NCBI GenBank assembly: GCA_016649675.1
Contig: JAENXG010000003.1
Location: 1-32,312, forward strand
Direction: 5' to 3'
DNA length: 32,312 bases
DNA from: Methyloceanibacter sp.
GTDB lineage: Bacteria; Pseudomonadota; Alphaproteobacteria; Rhizobiales; Methyloligellaceae
Each line of letters starts with the position of its first letter. Within the stretch, counting starts at the first letter, position 1. Under the pieces are notes generated by a model. The model saw nothing but the letters and a program-made list of their open reading frames with translations. It was not told the origin of the DNA and made no database searches. The position numbers were made by a program, and so were the translations under genes. Below, piece by piece: positions 1 through 7,612 of this stretch.

Positions 1-1
1 C

Positions 2-130
2 GGTGGCGCCAGGCTCGTAGAGCTCGATCGATACTTGAATGATCAAGGCTTTGTGGAAATCGCGCGCAACGCATTCGCGCAGAGGGACGCGGGCGGGACC
101 TATTGGGACGTCGTCTGGAAGCGCAGCTGA
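2..130 (+). CDS. C-terminal fragment of a probable FkbM-type methyltransferase (5' truncated)
   Basis: The window opens inside an open frame that runs without a stop for 42 codons and ends in TGA at 128-130. The visible peptide contains LVELDRYLNDQGFVEIARN and ends in GGTYWDVVWKRS. This pattern, a 'position along the list, GF-x-E/V' helix followed by an aromatic W-D-V/A-x-W/Y strand, resembles the last strand of FkbM-family SAM-dependent methyltransferases. No catalytic motif is in view because the rest lies left of the window. That the frame is coding is fairly safe; the family assignment is an inference from a short tail. The next gene is on the opposite strand and converges on it. Confidence 0.5.
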   Translation, partial: GGARLVELDRYLNDQGFVEIARNAFAQRDAGGTYWDVVWKRS

Positions 131-192
131 CTATCGTCCCCTGTTCCAATCTTGCGACGAGATCGGGACTGTTTGTTTCTCCGCAATACGTT

Positions 193-1218
193 TTAGCGGC
201 GGACAGTCTCGATGATGGTCAGGCCTGAGCGGGTCGGCGTTACTTTCGACATCGCGAGGCCTGTTTGCGACAGCAACCGCTCGAGCTGCTCAAGACTTCG
301 ACCCCGCCCGCCAGAGATCGTCATCATGTGTAGATCGACGATGACGGCTGCCGGGTCCTCCACCGCGCGCTTAGGAAGGAGGCGCTCGATGATGAGCAGC
401 CGCGCGGCCTCAGGCATGGCCGAACGGCAATTGCGCAAGATCGCAAGGCTTTCAGCGTCCCCCCATTGCTGAAGCACGCTCTTCAAGAGATACAGATCGG
501 CCTTGACCGGGACCGCGCTCAGGAAATCGCCGCCCACGCATTGGACGCGCTCGGCCACGCCAAGCGACTGCAAGAAGGGCTTTGCCGTCTCTAGCGTTTG
601 CGGTCGATCGAACAAGACGCCGTCGACATGCGGGTTGGCCCTCACCACCGCAGCGATCAGGCCGCCGCCACCATCGCCGATATCGGCGACGGTGCAAATA
701 TCGCAGACATCCAACGCATCGATGATTCCCTCAGCCTGGGCGAGCGTCTCCTTTGCCAAATAGGAATTGAAAATGTCGCCTTGCTCCCGGTGCAAGCCTC
801 GCCACTCCCACACCGTCATGCCGAACACCTGCTCGAAGGCAGGCGAGCCCGTTTGCAGGCAGGAAACAAGATTGGCCCAGGGCTGCCAATATTGCTCGAC
901 GACGATCAGGACTTTCTCGGCGAGATGCGACGGCGCGCCGGACTGCAGAGAGTGCCCGGCACGCGCCAAGGCGAAGGTCTTGTCGGGCAGCTCCTCGCAA
1001 ACGCCGAGGGCGCATAAGCCACGCAAGAAGCGAAAGAGATGCGGGGGCGAGAGGACCAATTCCTCGGCCAGGTGCTCGGCGGTCCAGGCTCGCGTCCCCA
1101 TCCTGTCGGGCAGACCGAGCTTGACCGCGGCATAGACAAGAGCGGACGCATGGTAGGCCTCGATCTGGAGGCGGAGACGCTCCTCGAACGAGCCTTGCTC
1201 GTCGCAGCCCTCGGTCAT
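193..1218 (-). CDS. O-methyltransferase, PF00891-like (hydroxyindole/COMT-type fold), atypical catalytic site
   Basis: This 341-residue protein has the layout of the Methyltransferase_2 family: an N-terminal winged-helix dimerisation region (about 15-100, with LYAAVKLGL-like and LFRFLRGLCALGV segments) and a C-terminal SAM-binding domain. The glycine-rich SAM loop is DIGDGGGGL at 179-187, followed by an acidic strand end (VLFDRP, about 201-206) and a GGDF segment at 229-232. In the family the catalytic base is the His of an H-D-W-x-D-E motif; here the equivalent stretch reads VLQQWGDAES, so Gln250 sits where His is expected. The ATG at 1218 is chosen because it forms an ATGA overlap with the stop of the upstream hydrolase gene; a longer in-frame extension to 1389 lies entirely inside that gene. 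The substrate cannot be told from sequence. Confidence 0.85.
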   Translation of the reverse strand: MTEGCDEQGSFEERLRLQIEAYHASALVYAAVKLGLPDRMGTRAWTAEHLAEELVLSPPHLFRFLRGLCALGVCEELPDKTFALARAGHSLQSGAPSHLAEKVLIVVEQYWQPWANLVSCLQTGSPAFEQVFGMTVWEWRGLHREQGDIFNSYLAKETLAQAEGIIDALDVCDICTVADIGDGGGGLIAAVVRANPHVDGVLFDRPQTLETAKPFLQSLGVAERVQCVGGDFLSAVPVKADLYLLKSVLQQWGDAESLAILRNCRSAMPEAARLLIIERLLPKRAVEDPAAVIVDLHMMTISGGRGRSLEQLERLLSQTGLAMSKVTPTRSGLTIIETVRR

Positions 1219-2222
1219 TGTGCGTGCTCTCCCCAGGACGCCGGATCGCGCACCGCCTCGACCACCTGGCGCACGGCATCGGTGACTAGAGCGGGCTGCT
1301 CGAGCTGGATGTAATGGTCGCTCTCGATCGCGATGACGTGGCGGGTATCGGGCAGCAAGGCGGCGAGCTCGTCTTGCCCCTTGCGCCACGCCGCCTCGAA
1401 CGCGTCTTGCGAGAACTCGGCCGGCACGTTCGGCGGAAGCGCGACCGGCTTGGCGCGCGACAGAACGAAGAGCAGAAGACCATAGAGTGGGCTTTGCGCC
1501 GCCTCTTGCTCCATGCGCTCCGAGGCCGCGCCGAAATCGATTCTTTCGAGATCGCGATAAGACTCAAGTCCGGGGGGCGCGGGGTCGGAAAGCTTGAGGT
1601 AAGCCGCCCATTGCTCGGGGCCGAGCAACTTCGGCATGGCTTCGGGCCAGGCATCGACCAGGACAAGCCCGGCAACGTCGTTGCGATAGGTGCTGGCATA
1701 GAGCCGCGCGAAGATACCGCCGAGGGAGTGCGCCACGAGCACGTAAGGCCCCTGGATGTTCGCCGCATCGAGCAGATCGTGCAGCTCGTAGGCGACCGCC
1801 TCGGCGGTGCGCGGCATGGGCACGGGCTCGCTGCGACTCAAATGCGTGGCATCGAGGATGGTGCCCGGGCGGTCATAGGTGCACACCCTCGTGAACCCGG
1901 AGACGGCATCAAAGACGGGGGTAAGTCCTGGCCCCGGCGGGGTGGTCCAGATCTCGGCATTATTGCGATAGCCGGCGATGAGGACCACCGTGGGGCTGCC
2001 GGTCCCCTTGCATTCGACGTAGAGCTTCCGCCCGTCCACATCGACCGGCCCCGCGAAATCGCGTTGGGTGGAAGCCGGCGCGGCTCGCGCGGTTGCGGGA
2101 ATGGTGAGCAGGATCAGCGCGATAAGCGCAGCTGCGCCGAAGTGCGGCTTGGTTGTTGGCAAGGCAATGACCCACGCTGACTGGTTGTCCGGCCCCGCTT
2201 CTATCACGCCGAAGGGTGGCAT
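1215..2222 (-). CDS. Exported alpha/beta-hydrolase
   Basis: This is a 335-residue alpha/beta-hydrolase-fold protein. Residues about 29-48 form a hydrophobic stretch ending ATARAAPA, consistent with a signal peptide cleaved after about residue 47, so the enzyme probably works in the periplasm. The oxyanion strand VVLIAGYRNNAEIW (79-92) is followed by the nucleophile elbow AHSLGG with Ser166, and SDHYIQLEQP supplies the likely catalytic His303. Asp190 (VLVDAWPEAMP) is a candidate acid, although in many relatives the acid lies later. Its stop codon overlaps the start of the O-methyltransferase by 4 bp, which suggests coupled translation of the pair. Alternative starts a little downstream cannot be excluded because the segment before the hydrophobic core is long for a signal peptide. 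The substrate is unknown. Confidence 0.85.
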   Translation of the reverse strand: MPPFGVIEAGPDNQSAWVIALPTTKPHFGAAALIALILLTIPATARAAPASTQRDFAGPVDVDGRKLYVECKGTGSPTVVLIAGYRNNAEIWTTPPGPGLTPVFDAVSGFTRVCTYDRPGTILDATHLSRSEPVPMPRTAEAVAYELHDLLDAANIQGPYVLVAHSLGGIFARLYASTYRNDVAGLVLVDAWPEAMPKLLGPEQWAAYLKLSDPAPPGLESYRDLERIDFGAASERMEQEAAQSPLYGLLLFVLSRAKPVALPPNVPAEFSQDAFEAAWRKGQDELAALLPDTRHVIAIESDHYIQLEQPALVTDAVRQVVEAVRDPASWGEHAQ

Positions 2223-2296
2223 GCGCCACCGGAGGCTCGTGGCGTGGCGCCCCCAGCCGGTCTCCTCCTATCGGGAGAGGGTATCTAGGAGAGTCA

Positions 2297-2323
2297 TTGC
2301 CGACTCGAAGACGCTGCTATAAC
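2297..2323 (+). promoter_or_regulatory. Candidate sigma-70-type promoter of guaA, very close to the start codon
   Basis: TTGCCG (2297-2302) and TATAAC (2318-2323) are separated by 15 bp. The -10-like hexamer ends only 8 bp before the guaA ATG at 2332. If used, transcription would begin at or within a base or two of the start codon. The spacing is short and the assignment is by eye only. Confidence 0.3.
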
Positions 2324-2331
2324 CACCGGCC

Positions 2332-3903
2332 ATGTCGGACGAAATGCCTAAGCCCGCGCAAGACCGCGTCCTCATCGTCGATTTCGGCAGCCAGGTGACG
2401 CAGCTTATCGCGCGCCGCGTGCGCGAGGCCGGCGTCTATTCCGAGATCGTGCCGTTCGACAAGGCGGAAGCAGCGCTGGGGCCGGTTCCGCCCAAGGCCA
2501 TCATCCTGTCGGGCGGTCCGGCCAGCGTGCACGAGACCGGCACTCCGCAGGCCGCGCAGGCGCTCTTTACGGCCGGGGTGCCCGTGCTCGGCATCTGCTA
2601 TGGCGAGCAGGCCATGGTGGCGGCGTTGGGCGGCCAGGTCGAAGGCGGGCATACCAGAGAGTTCGGCCGCGCCGAGCTACAGATCATCGACGAGACCCCG
2701 CTGTTCGACGGCGTCTTTCAGGAGGGCGAGCGCGCGCCCGTCTGGATGAGCCATGGCGACCGTGTGACCAGGCTGCCGCCGGGCTTCCGCGCCGTGGGGA
2801 TCTCTACGGGCGCGCCGTTCGCGGCCATCGCCGACGACTCGCGGCGGCTCTACGGGCTCCAGTTCCATCCCGAAGTGGTGCACACGCCGAAAGGCGCGGC
2901 CTTGCTCGCGAACTTCGTCCGTACCATCGCCGGCTGCCCGGGCGATTGGACCATGACCCAGTTCCGCGCGCGCGAGATCGCGCGCATCCGCGAGCAGGTG
3001 GGCGACGGCCACGTCATTTGCGGGCTGTCGGGCGGGGTCGATTCTGCCGTCGCCGCGCTGCTGATCCATGAGGCGATCGGCGAGCAGCTGACTTGCATCT
3101 TCGTTGATCACGGCCTCCTGCGCGAGGCCGAGGCGACGGAGGTCGTCGAGCTGTTCCGCGGCCACTACAATATCCCGCTCGTCGCGGTCGATGCCGCCGC
3201 GCGGTTTCTCGATGCGCTGCAAGGCGTCACCGACCCCGAAGTGAAGCGCAAGATGATCGGCAAGCTGTTCGTCGATGTGTTCGAGGCGGAAGCGGACCGG
3301 TTGGGCCATGTCGAGTTCCTGGCGCAGGGCACGCTCTATCCCGACGTGATCGAGAGCGTCTCGGCGACCGGCGGGCCGTCCGCCACCATCAAATCGCACC
3401 ACAATGTCGGGGGCTTGCCCGAGCGCATGCGGCTCAAGCTGATCGAGCCCTTGCGCGAACTGTTCAAGGACGAGGTGCGGGTGCTCGGCCGCGAGCTGGG
3501 GCTTCCGCCCGCCTTCGTCAATCGCCACCCTTTCCCGGGCCCTGGCCTCGCCATCCGCATCCCCGGCGAGGTGACCGAGGAGAAGCTCGCGATTCTACGC
3601 AAGGCCGACGCCATCTATCTCGACGAGATCAGGAAGCGCGGCCTCTACGACAAGATCTGGCAGGCCTTTGCCGTGCTGTTGCCCGTCCGCACCGTCGGCG
3701 TGATGGGAGACGCCCGCACCTATGACTTCGTCTGCGCGCTGCGCGCCGTCACCTCGCTCGACGGCATGACCGCCGATTATTACGACTTCTCCCATGAATT
3801 CTTGGGGGCTGCCGCACGGCGCATCATCAACGAGGTGCGCGGCATCAACCGCGTGGTCTACGACATCACCTCCAAACCCCCCGGAACCATCGAGTGGGAG
3901 TAG
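2332..3903 (+). CDS. guaA: GMP synthase (glutamine-hydrolysing)
   Basis: GuaA converts XMP to GMP with ATP and glutamine, the last step of de novo guanine nucleotide synthesis in the cytoplasm. At 523 residues it has the full family length. The N-terminal class I glutamine amidotransferase has the Cys89 nucleophile in GICYGEQ and the His179/Glu181 pair in QFHPE. The ATP-pyrophosphatase domain has the P-loop SGGVDS at 233-238, and the C-terminal dimerisation domain ends in the canonical KPPGTIEWE. The start at 2332 lacks a clear Shine-Dalgarno; an in-frame ATG four codons later is possible. It stands alone, divergent from the hydrolase pair and convergent with the DD-peptidase gene; purM and purN of the same pathway lie about 16 kb away. 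Identification is firm. Confidence 0.98.
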   Translation: MSDEMPKPAQDRVLIVDFGSQVTQLIARRVREAGVYSEIVPFDKAEAALGPVPPKAIILSGGPASVHETGTPQAAQALFTAGVPVLGICYGEQAMVAALGGQVEGGHTREFGRAELQIIDETPLFDGVFQEGERAPVWMSHGDRVTRLPPGFRAVGISTGAPFAAIADDSRRLYGLQFHPEVVHTPKGAALLANFVRTIAGCPGDWTMTQFRAREIARIREQVGDGHVICGLSGGVDSAVAALLIHEAIGEQLTCIFVDHGLLREAEATEVVELFRGHYNIPLVAVDAAARFLDALQGVTDPEVKRKMIGKLFVDVFEAEADRLGHVEFLAQGTLYPDVIESVSATGGPSATIKSHHNVGGLPERMRLKLIEPLRELFKDEVRVLGRELGLPPAFVNRHPFPGPGLAIRIPGEVTEEKLAILRKADAIYLDEIRKRGLYDKIWQAFAVLLPVRTVGVMGDARTYDFVCALRAVTSLDGMTADYYDFSHEFLGAAARRIINEVRGINRVVYDITSKPPGTIEWE

Positions 3904-3962
3904 CGGCGCCATTTGCCTCCGTCATGCTGGCGAAGCTGGTATCCCGCGCGAGATACGATGCT

Positions 3963-3984
3963 TCCGCTTGTGACCCGAAGCGGA
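3963..3984. repeat. REP-like palindrome downstream of guaA
   Basis: TCCGCTT (3963-3969) and AAGCGGA (3978-3984) form a 7-bp stem around GTGACCCG. The wording, TCCGCTT-loop containing GACCC-AAGCGGA, resembles a short palindrome I associate with intergenic regions of Bradyrhizobium-like genomes. Only one copy is recognised in this window, so calling it a dispersed repeat rests on recollection, not on the window itself. It could also act as a transcription barrier after guaA. Confidence 0.4.
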
Positions 3985-3993
3985 CGTTTGTTG

Positions 3994-4017
3994 TCAGAAT
4001 CTCGAGTTCTGAGTTTT
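3994..4017 (+). terminator. Weak Rho-independent terminator candidate after guaA
   Basis: TCAGAA (3994-3999) pairs with TTCTGA (4007-4012) around a 7-nt loop and is followed by GTTTTCG. The stem is short and not GC-rich, so termination strength would be modest. It lies between the convergent ends of guaA and the DD-peptidase gene. Confidence 0.35.
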
Positions 4018-4051
4018 CGCGGTAAAATCGCATTGGCGCAGAGGCCTGCGG

Positions 4052-5026
4052 CTACGGGCAGCTCTTTACGCCGCCGTCCTGCGACGCCGCGCCTGAGGAT
4101 GCGGCCGGTTCGGCCAGTTCTGGAAAGTCGCGCGGCAAGGCTGCCAAGATAGCCCGCATATCATTGTAGCGGGAGGGATGGTCTGCGCTGCCCAGGACCA
4201 CGGCGATGATCGTCTGCCCGCTTGGCGCCCGCCACCCCACGACGAGATGGTAGATGTTCTTGCTGACATGCGATCCCGTCTTTGCCCCAATGATATCCTC
4301 TTCGCCGAGCATCTCGATGGTGCTGTCGAGCGTGACCGTACGCGCCTCTGGTCCGCCGATGCTTAGCGTTCGCCGCGCGCACCGCCAAAACGGCAGCAAT
4401 CTCGCATCGCGAAAGATGGTGCGCCCCATCAGCCCCACGTCGCGAGCCGTTGCAACGTTTGACGGGGAAAGACCGTAGGGATCGGCAAATTGCGTGTGTT
4501 TTGCGCCAAGGCCGGCGGCGGCGGATCGCATCTCCTGTACGAAGCGCTTGATCGAGCTGCCGCGCTTCTTTTCTTGGGCGAGGATCGCACGTCCGACGTG
4601 ATCGGCGACGGCGAGCGCGGCATCGTTTCCGGAGACCAGCAGCATGCCGTAAAGCAGGTTCTCCAAGCTCCAGACGTCGCCTTTGCGAAGGCCTGCCGTC
4701 GACCCGGGCACAAGATCCGCCTGGGTGATCGTCTCGGTGTCGGACAGCTGCCCGCCCAGGCGCTGCACCAGGACATAGGCGGTGATCAATTTCGTGATGC
4801 TCAGGATCCTGAACGCTTTGTCTTCATTCTTCCGATAATGGGGCTGCCCGGTGTCGGCATCGAGCACGAAGACGGCGGAAGCGGTCACCTTAGGCGGAGC
4901 GATCGCGTCTTGGCCGAACGCGTGGCCAGAGATCAGCGCGACTGCCGCGATCGCGGCGGCACGGAGCGCGAAGCCGGGCAGCGGACCGCGCTTCTCTCCT
5001 CGGTCAGAGGTCGGGGCGAAGATCAT
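4052..5026 (-). CDS. D-alanyl-D-alanine carboxypeptidase (PBP5/6-type, S11 family)
   Basis: This is a periplasmic serine DD-peptidase that trims the terminal D-Ala of peptidoglycan stem peptides. All three penicillin-binding motifs are present in order: SITK (nucleophile Ser in ILSITKLITAYVL), SGN (LLVSGNDAALAVADH) and KTG (IIGAKTGSHVSKN). A hydrophobic export signal (FALRAAAIAAVALISGHAFG) precedes the mature part. The ATG at 5026 gives 324 residues with a plausible signal peptide; a TTG at 5113 has a better-placed purine-rich ribosome site (GGGGA) but would put about 66 residues before the cleavage site, too long for a normal signal peptide. The protein lacks the long C-terminal PBP5 domain and amphipathic anchor, so it is a short member like several alphaproteobacterial paralogues. 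It is convergent with guaA. Confidence 0.9.
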   Translation of the reverse strand: MIFAPTSDRGEKRGPLPGFALRAAAIAAVALISGHAFGQDAIAPPKVTASAVFVLDADTGQPHYRKNEDKAFRILSITKLITAYVLVQRLGGQLSDTETITQADLVPGSTAGLRKGDVWSLENLLYGMLLVSGNDAALAVADHVGRAILAQEKKRGSSIKRFVQEMRSAAAGLGAKHTQFADPYGLSPSNVATARDVGLMGRTIFRDARLLPFWRCARRTLSIGGPEARTVTLDSTIEMLGEEDIIGAKTGSHVSKNIYHLVVGWRAPSGQTIIAVVLGSADHPSRYNDMRAILAALPRDFPELAEPAASSGAASQDGGVKSCP

Positions 5027-5639
5027 CTCGGAGTCATAGCGGAAGGGCCGCGCCAAACGGAAGCGGCCTGGAAGGAATGTCGGGTTCCGGCACAAAGCCG
5101 AACGACGTTTCAAGACTTATCCCCGCATCGCGAATCGCATTTATCCTGCTCCCACCTCGTCCGTTGAGGGGCGCACCATGAGGCGTCGTGACAGCGGGAC
5201 GAGGTGCGGTGCCCTGCGGGCCGGTTTCGCAAGACCGGCACTCGGGCGGCGCCCGCCCGGGTCCATTACGAGGCCCCGCCAGGATGACCGTAAGGCCTTC
5301 ACCAAACGCGACCCGTTCCCTCCCGATGCGAGGCCAAACGACGGGACGCGGGGCACTTACGGCGAAAGCGCGGTCCGGCGCCGATAAATTGCCGCGACTG
5401 GCGCGCCGAAAGGCGCCCGCGTGCCGCAAGGCACGAGCCAAAGGTTTGCGCTTTTCGGCGCGCCATCCCCTCATCTTGATGAGGGCACTCTGGCAAGTCC
5501 CGGACGCAACCCCGTCGCGGCGATGACGTCGCGTGCCTACGAGAAGGAAGGCGACGTTGGGGAACCGGTTGCAATTGACGGCCGGGCTGTCCCAAGCTTT
5601 GTTCGTGGGCACGCAGTAGGCACAAGGATCAATCTCGCC
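5027..5639. other. Gene-poor interval with dense inverted repeats
   Basis: About 610 bp between the divergent DD-peptidase and DJ-1/PfpI genes. Several frames are open by chance because of the high GC, but none has a start with a ribosome site, a recognisable domain or family-like composition. The stretch 5220-5485 holds a run of strong hairpins: 5220-5239 (GCCGGT/ACCGGC), 5243-5259 (CGGGCGG/CCGCCCG), the long inverted repeat 5400-5464, and 5468-5485 (CCCTCAT/ATGAGGG with a CTTG loop). It must also contain the promoters of the two flanking genes, which I cannot place. Confidence 0.5.
5400..5464. other. Long nested inverted repeat, candidate structured RNA
   Basis: GGCGCGCCGAAA (5400-5411) is exactly complementary in inverted order to TTTCGGCGCGCC (5453-5464). 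Between the arms sits a 6-bp hairpin, CGTGCC/GGCACG with a GCAA tetraloop (5420-5435), which is a GNRA-type loop. The result is a two-level stem. No coding frame explains it. It could be a non-coding RNA, a transcript-end structure, or a chance product of GC-rich DNA; the sequence alone does not decide. Confidence 0.35.
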
Positions 5640-6368
5640 ATGATCGCTGCTGACACCCATCTGCAGATCGGCTCGTTGTTGTTCGACGGATTGGACCAGA
5701 TCGATCTGACCGGCCCCTTTGAGGTTCTGTCCCGCCTCCCGAATGCGACCTACCGCGTGTTCGCCAAGACCGTCGAGCCGGTGCGCGATGTGCGCGGCCT
5801 GTGCTTGACGCCCGATGCTTTGCTAAAGGACGCGCCGCAGCTCGACGTCCTGCATATCCCGGGGGGCCACGGGCAGGAGGCATTGGAGGACGAGGAGGTG
5901 CTCTCGTGAGTGCGGCGTCAGGCGGAGGGTGCGCGATGCGTCTTCTCGGTGTGCACCGGCGCGCTGATCTTGGGGGCCGCCGGCCTGCTTAAGGGGCGCC
6001 GGGCGACGACGCACTGGGGTTCCTTCCATTTGCTGCCGTTTTTCGGCGCTGTTCCAATCGACGAGCGGGTGGTCAAAGACGGGAAGTTTGTCTTTGCGGC
6101 CGGTGTGACGGCGGGCATCGACGGGGCCCTTCACGTTGCCGCCGATCTCCGCGGCGATGAGGTCGCCCAGACCTTGCAGCTCTATATGCAATACGCGCCC
6201 GAGCCGCCGTTCGACAGCGGTACGCCGAAGACGGCGCCTTCGTCTGTGTTGGAAACCGCTCGGCGTTCGGGGGAAGCGATCACGGCACAGCGCGAGCAGA
6301 CGGCGCGGCGCGTGGCCGCGCGGCTTGGCATCGACGTGAGTCATTTGGTTTCGGGGTCAAACCGGTGA
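5640..6368 (+). pseudogene. DJ-1/PfpI family protein (GlxA / isonitrile hydratase-like), interrupted by an in-frame TGA
   Basis: Two consecutive open stretches in the same frame together make one complete protein of about 242 residues. The first (5640-5909) carries LLFDGLDQIDLTGPFEVL and LDVLHIPGGHGQEAL; the second (5910-6368) carries the nucleophile elbow VFSVCTGALILGAAGLL with the conserved Cys, then RRATTHW, VFAAGVTAGIDGAL and QLYMQYAPEPPF. All are hallmarks of InhA-like isonitrile hydratases. The only break is TGA at 5907-5909, exactly where relatives, as I recall them, have an aromatic residue before a V/I-R-x-Q stretch, so a TGG-to-TGA change is the simple explanation. GTG follows the stop directly, so reinitiation into a separate C-terminal half is formally possible. 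Neither half would have a complete active site. The start ATG at 5640 is chosen because homology begins there. Confidence 0.8.
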
Positions 6369-6524
6369 TCCTCGGCGTAGCCGACGCTTCGGCCGTCATG
6401 CCCGGGAACGCTTGTATCCGGTGACCAGCGGCCTTCGTGATGGCCCCGAATTGCGGTTCTTGTTGACGGAGCGGCCATCCGTAAGCTTTGCTGCTGGTTC
6501 GAGGTAAAGGGGGGGCATCCATCC

Positions 6525-6887
6525 ATGAACTTCGATTGGAAGCAATTCTATCTTTCGGCCCAGGGCCGCGTGAACCGGCAGCAATTCTGGCTTCGCCTGG
6601 TTCTTCCCTGCTTTATCGCCAGCATTGTTCTGGCCTTGATCGATATGGCGATCGGGACGTATGACAAGCAGGACGGAATTGGGCTGTTGAGCGGCATTTT
6701 TTCGCTTGCAGTCCTGGTTCCGGCCATCCTCATCTACATCAAGCGCTGGCATGACCGCGACAAGTCGGGATGGTGGAACTTGATCTTGCTGATCCCTATC
6801 GTCGGCGCGATCTGGTTCTTGGTCGAGGTCGGCTTCCTCGCCGGAACGCCCGGTCCGAACCGCTTCGGACCGCCGGTCACGGATTAA
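6525..6887 (+). CDS. DUF805 family inner-membrane protein
   Basis: A 120-residue protein of the DUF805 (YhaH/YhaI) family, of unknown function. It opens with the family's soluble N-terminus (FYLSAQGRVNRQQFWLRLVLP), then shows three to four hydrophobic segments (about 22-43, 51-70 and 84-103). The conserved loop KRWHDRDKSGWW at 68-79 and the GTPGPNRFGPP tail are diagnostic. A G-rich run (AAAGGGGGGG) about 8-15 bp upstream could act as the ribosome site. A TTGACG (6463-6468) upstream may be a -35 element, but no convincing -10 follows. It ends 33 bp before nnrU-like and may be cotranscribed with it. Confidence 0.9.
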   Translation: MNFDWKQFYLSAQGRVNRQQFWLRLVLPCFIASIVLALIDMAIGTYDKQDGIGLLSGIFSLAVLVPAILIYIKRWHDRDKSGWWNLILLIPIVGAIWFLVEVGFLAGTPGPNRFGPPVTD

Positions 6888-6920
6888 GAGGCGAGGGCGG
6901 TTGCGCGCTAGGCTGGACTC

Positions 6921-7490
6921 ATGACCCTGCTCATCATCGGCATTGCCGTCTTTCTCGGCCTTCATCTGCTGCCGACCGTTGCCGGCTTGCGCGAGAGGCT
7001 GATCGGCTGGTTGGGCGAGAACGGCTACAAGGCGTTCTTCTCGCTGCTCTCCGTCGCGAGCTTCGTGCTCCTGGTCTACGGCTTCGCGCGGGCACCGCTC
7101 ATCCAGGTTTGGTCGCCGCCCTCGTGGACGCGGTGGGTGGCGGTCGTCCTCATGCTACCGGCCTTCATCTTCCTGGTCGCGGCCTATGTGCCGGGGCGGA
7201 TCAAGGCGAGGCTCAAGCATCCGTTCCTCATCGCCATCAAGATCTGGGCGCTCGCCCATCTCATCGCCAATGGCGACCTCGCCTCCATCATCCTGTTCGC
7301 CTCGTTCCTGGCTTATGCCGCCTATGACCGCATCACCTTGAAGAGGCGCGAGGCGACCGGGCTGATCACCGTGCCGGCGACGGGGCCGCCGCGCAACGAC
7401 GTCATCGCCGTGGTGCTCGGCGCCGCTCTCTACGTGGCCTTCTTGGTATGGCTGCACCCGCTCCTGATCGGCACCAGGCCGCTTCCTTGA
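6921..7490 (+). CDS. NnrU family membrane protein
   Basis: A 189-residue polytopic membrane protein of the NnrU family, first named from denitrifiers but widespread in alphaproteobacteria that do not denitrify. Five to six hydrophobic segments are seen, starting with LLIIGIAVFLGLHLLP. The family pattern HLLP...LIGWLGENGYKAFFSLLS and HPFLIAIKIWALAHLIANGDLASIILF is clear, with the conserved A-H-L-x-A-N-G. The family is related to the isoprenoid-desaturase-like NnrU/MAPEG-neighbouring proteins, but its biochemical role is not established. No nitrogen-oxide genes are nearby, so a role in denitrification is not supported here. The start is the first ATG. Confidence 0.92.
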   Translation: MTLLIIGIAVFLGLHLLPTVAGLRERLIGWLGENGYKAFFSLLSVASFVLLVYGFARAPLIQVWSPPSWTRWVAVVLMLPAFIFLVAAYVPGRIKARLKHPFLIAIKIWALAHLIANGDLASIILFASFLAYAAYDRITLKRREATGLITVPATGPPRNDVIAVVLGAALYVAFLVWLHPLLIGTRPLP

Positions 7491-7554
7491 TCGTTAGGGT
7501 CCTCGCAGCCGCTTTTTTGCGCTGCAAAACTCCCTATATCTCTGCCATAAGATC

Positions 7555-7598
7555 AAGGGGTCTCCGCCGTTCTTGAAAGGGGTCTCCGCCGTTCTTGA
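7555..7598. repeat. Perfect 22-bp tandem duplication in the panB leader
   Basis: Positions 7555-7576 and 7577-7598 are identical (unit begins AAGGGGTCTCCGCC and ends GTTCTTGA). The second copy ends right at the GAGGAG that can serve as the panB ribosome site, so the duplication lies wholly in the 5' leader. No further copies are seen. Confidence 0.9.
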
Positions 7599-7612
7599 GG
7601 AGTCTGGAAGAC

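Noticed and set aside
5034..5660. Minus-strand open frame of about 208 codons across the gene-poor interval
   Set aside because: It has no recognisable domain, crosses strong inverted repeats, and overlaps the start of both flanking genes; more likely open by chance at this GC.
5907..5909. TGA as a selenocysteine codon
   Set aside because: The position is not a catalytic Cys (that Cys is intact downstream in SVCTGA), no SECIS-like hairpin is evident immediately after the codon, and no selenocysteine genes are in the window.
6921..7490. A denitrification locus suggested by the NnrU name
   Set aside because: No nitrite, nitric-oxide or nitrous-oxide reductase genes are near; the family occurs widely without denitrification.
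7505..7527. Rho-independent terminator after the nnrU-like gene (GCAGC...GCTGC around a T-run)
   Set aside because: The T-run is in the loop, not after the stem, so the arrangement is wrong for a plus-strand terminator.
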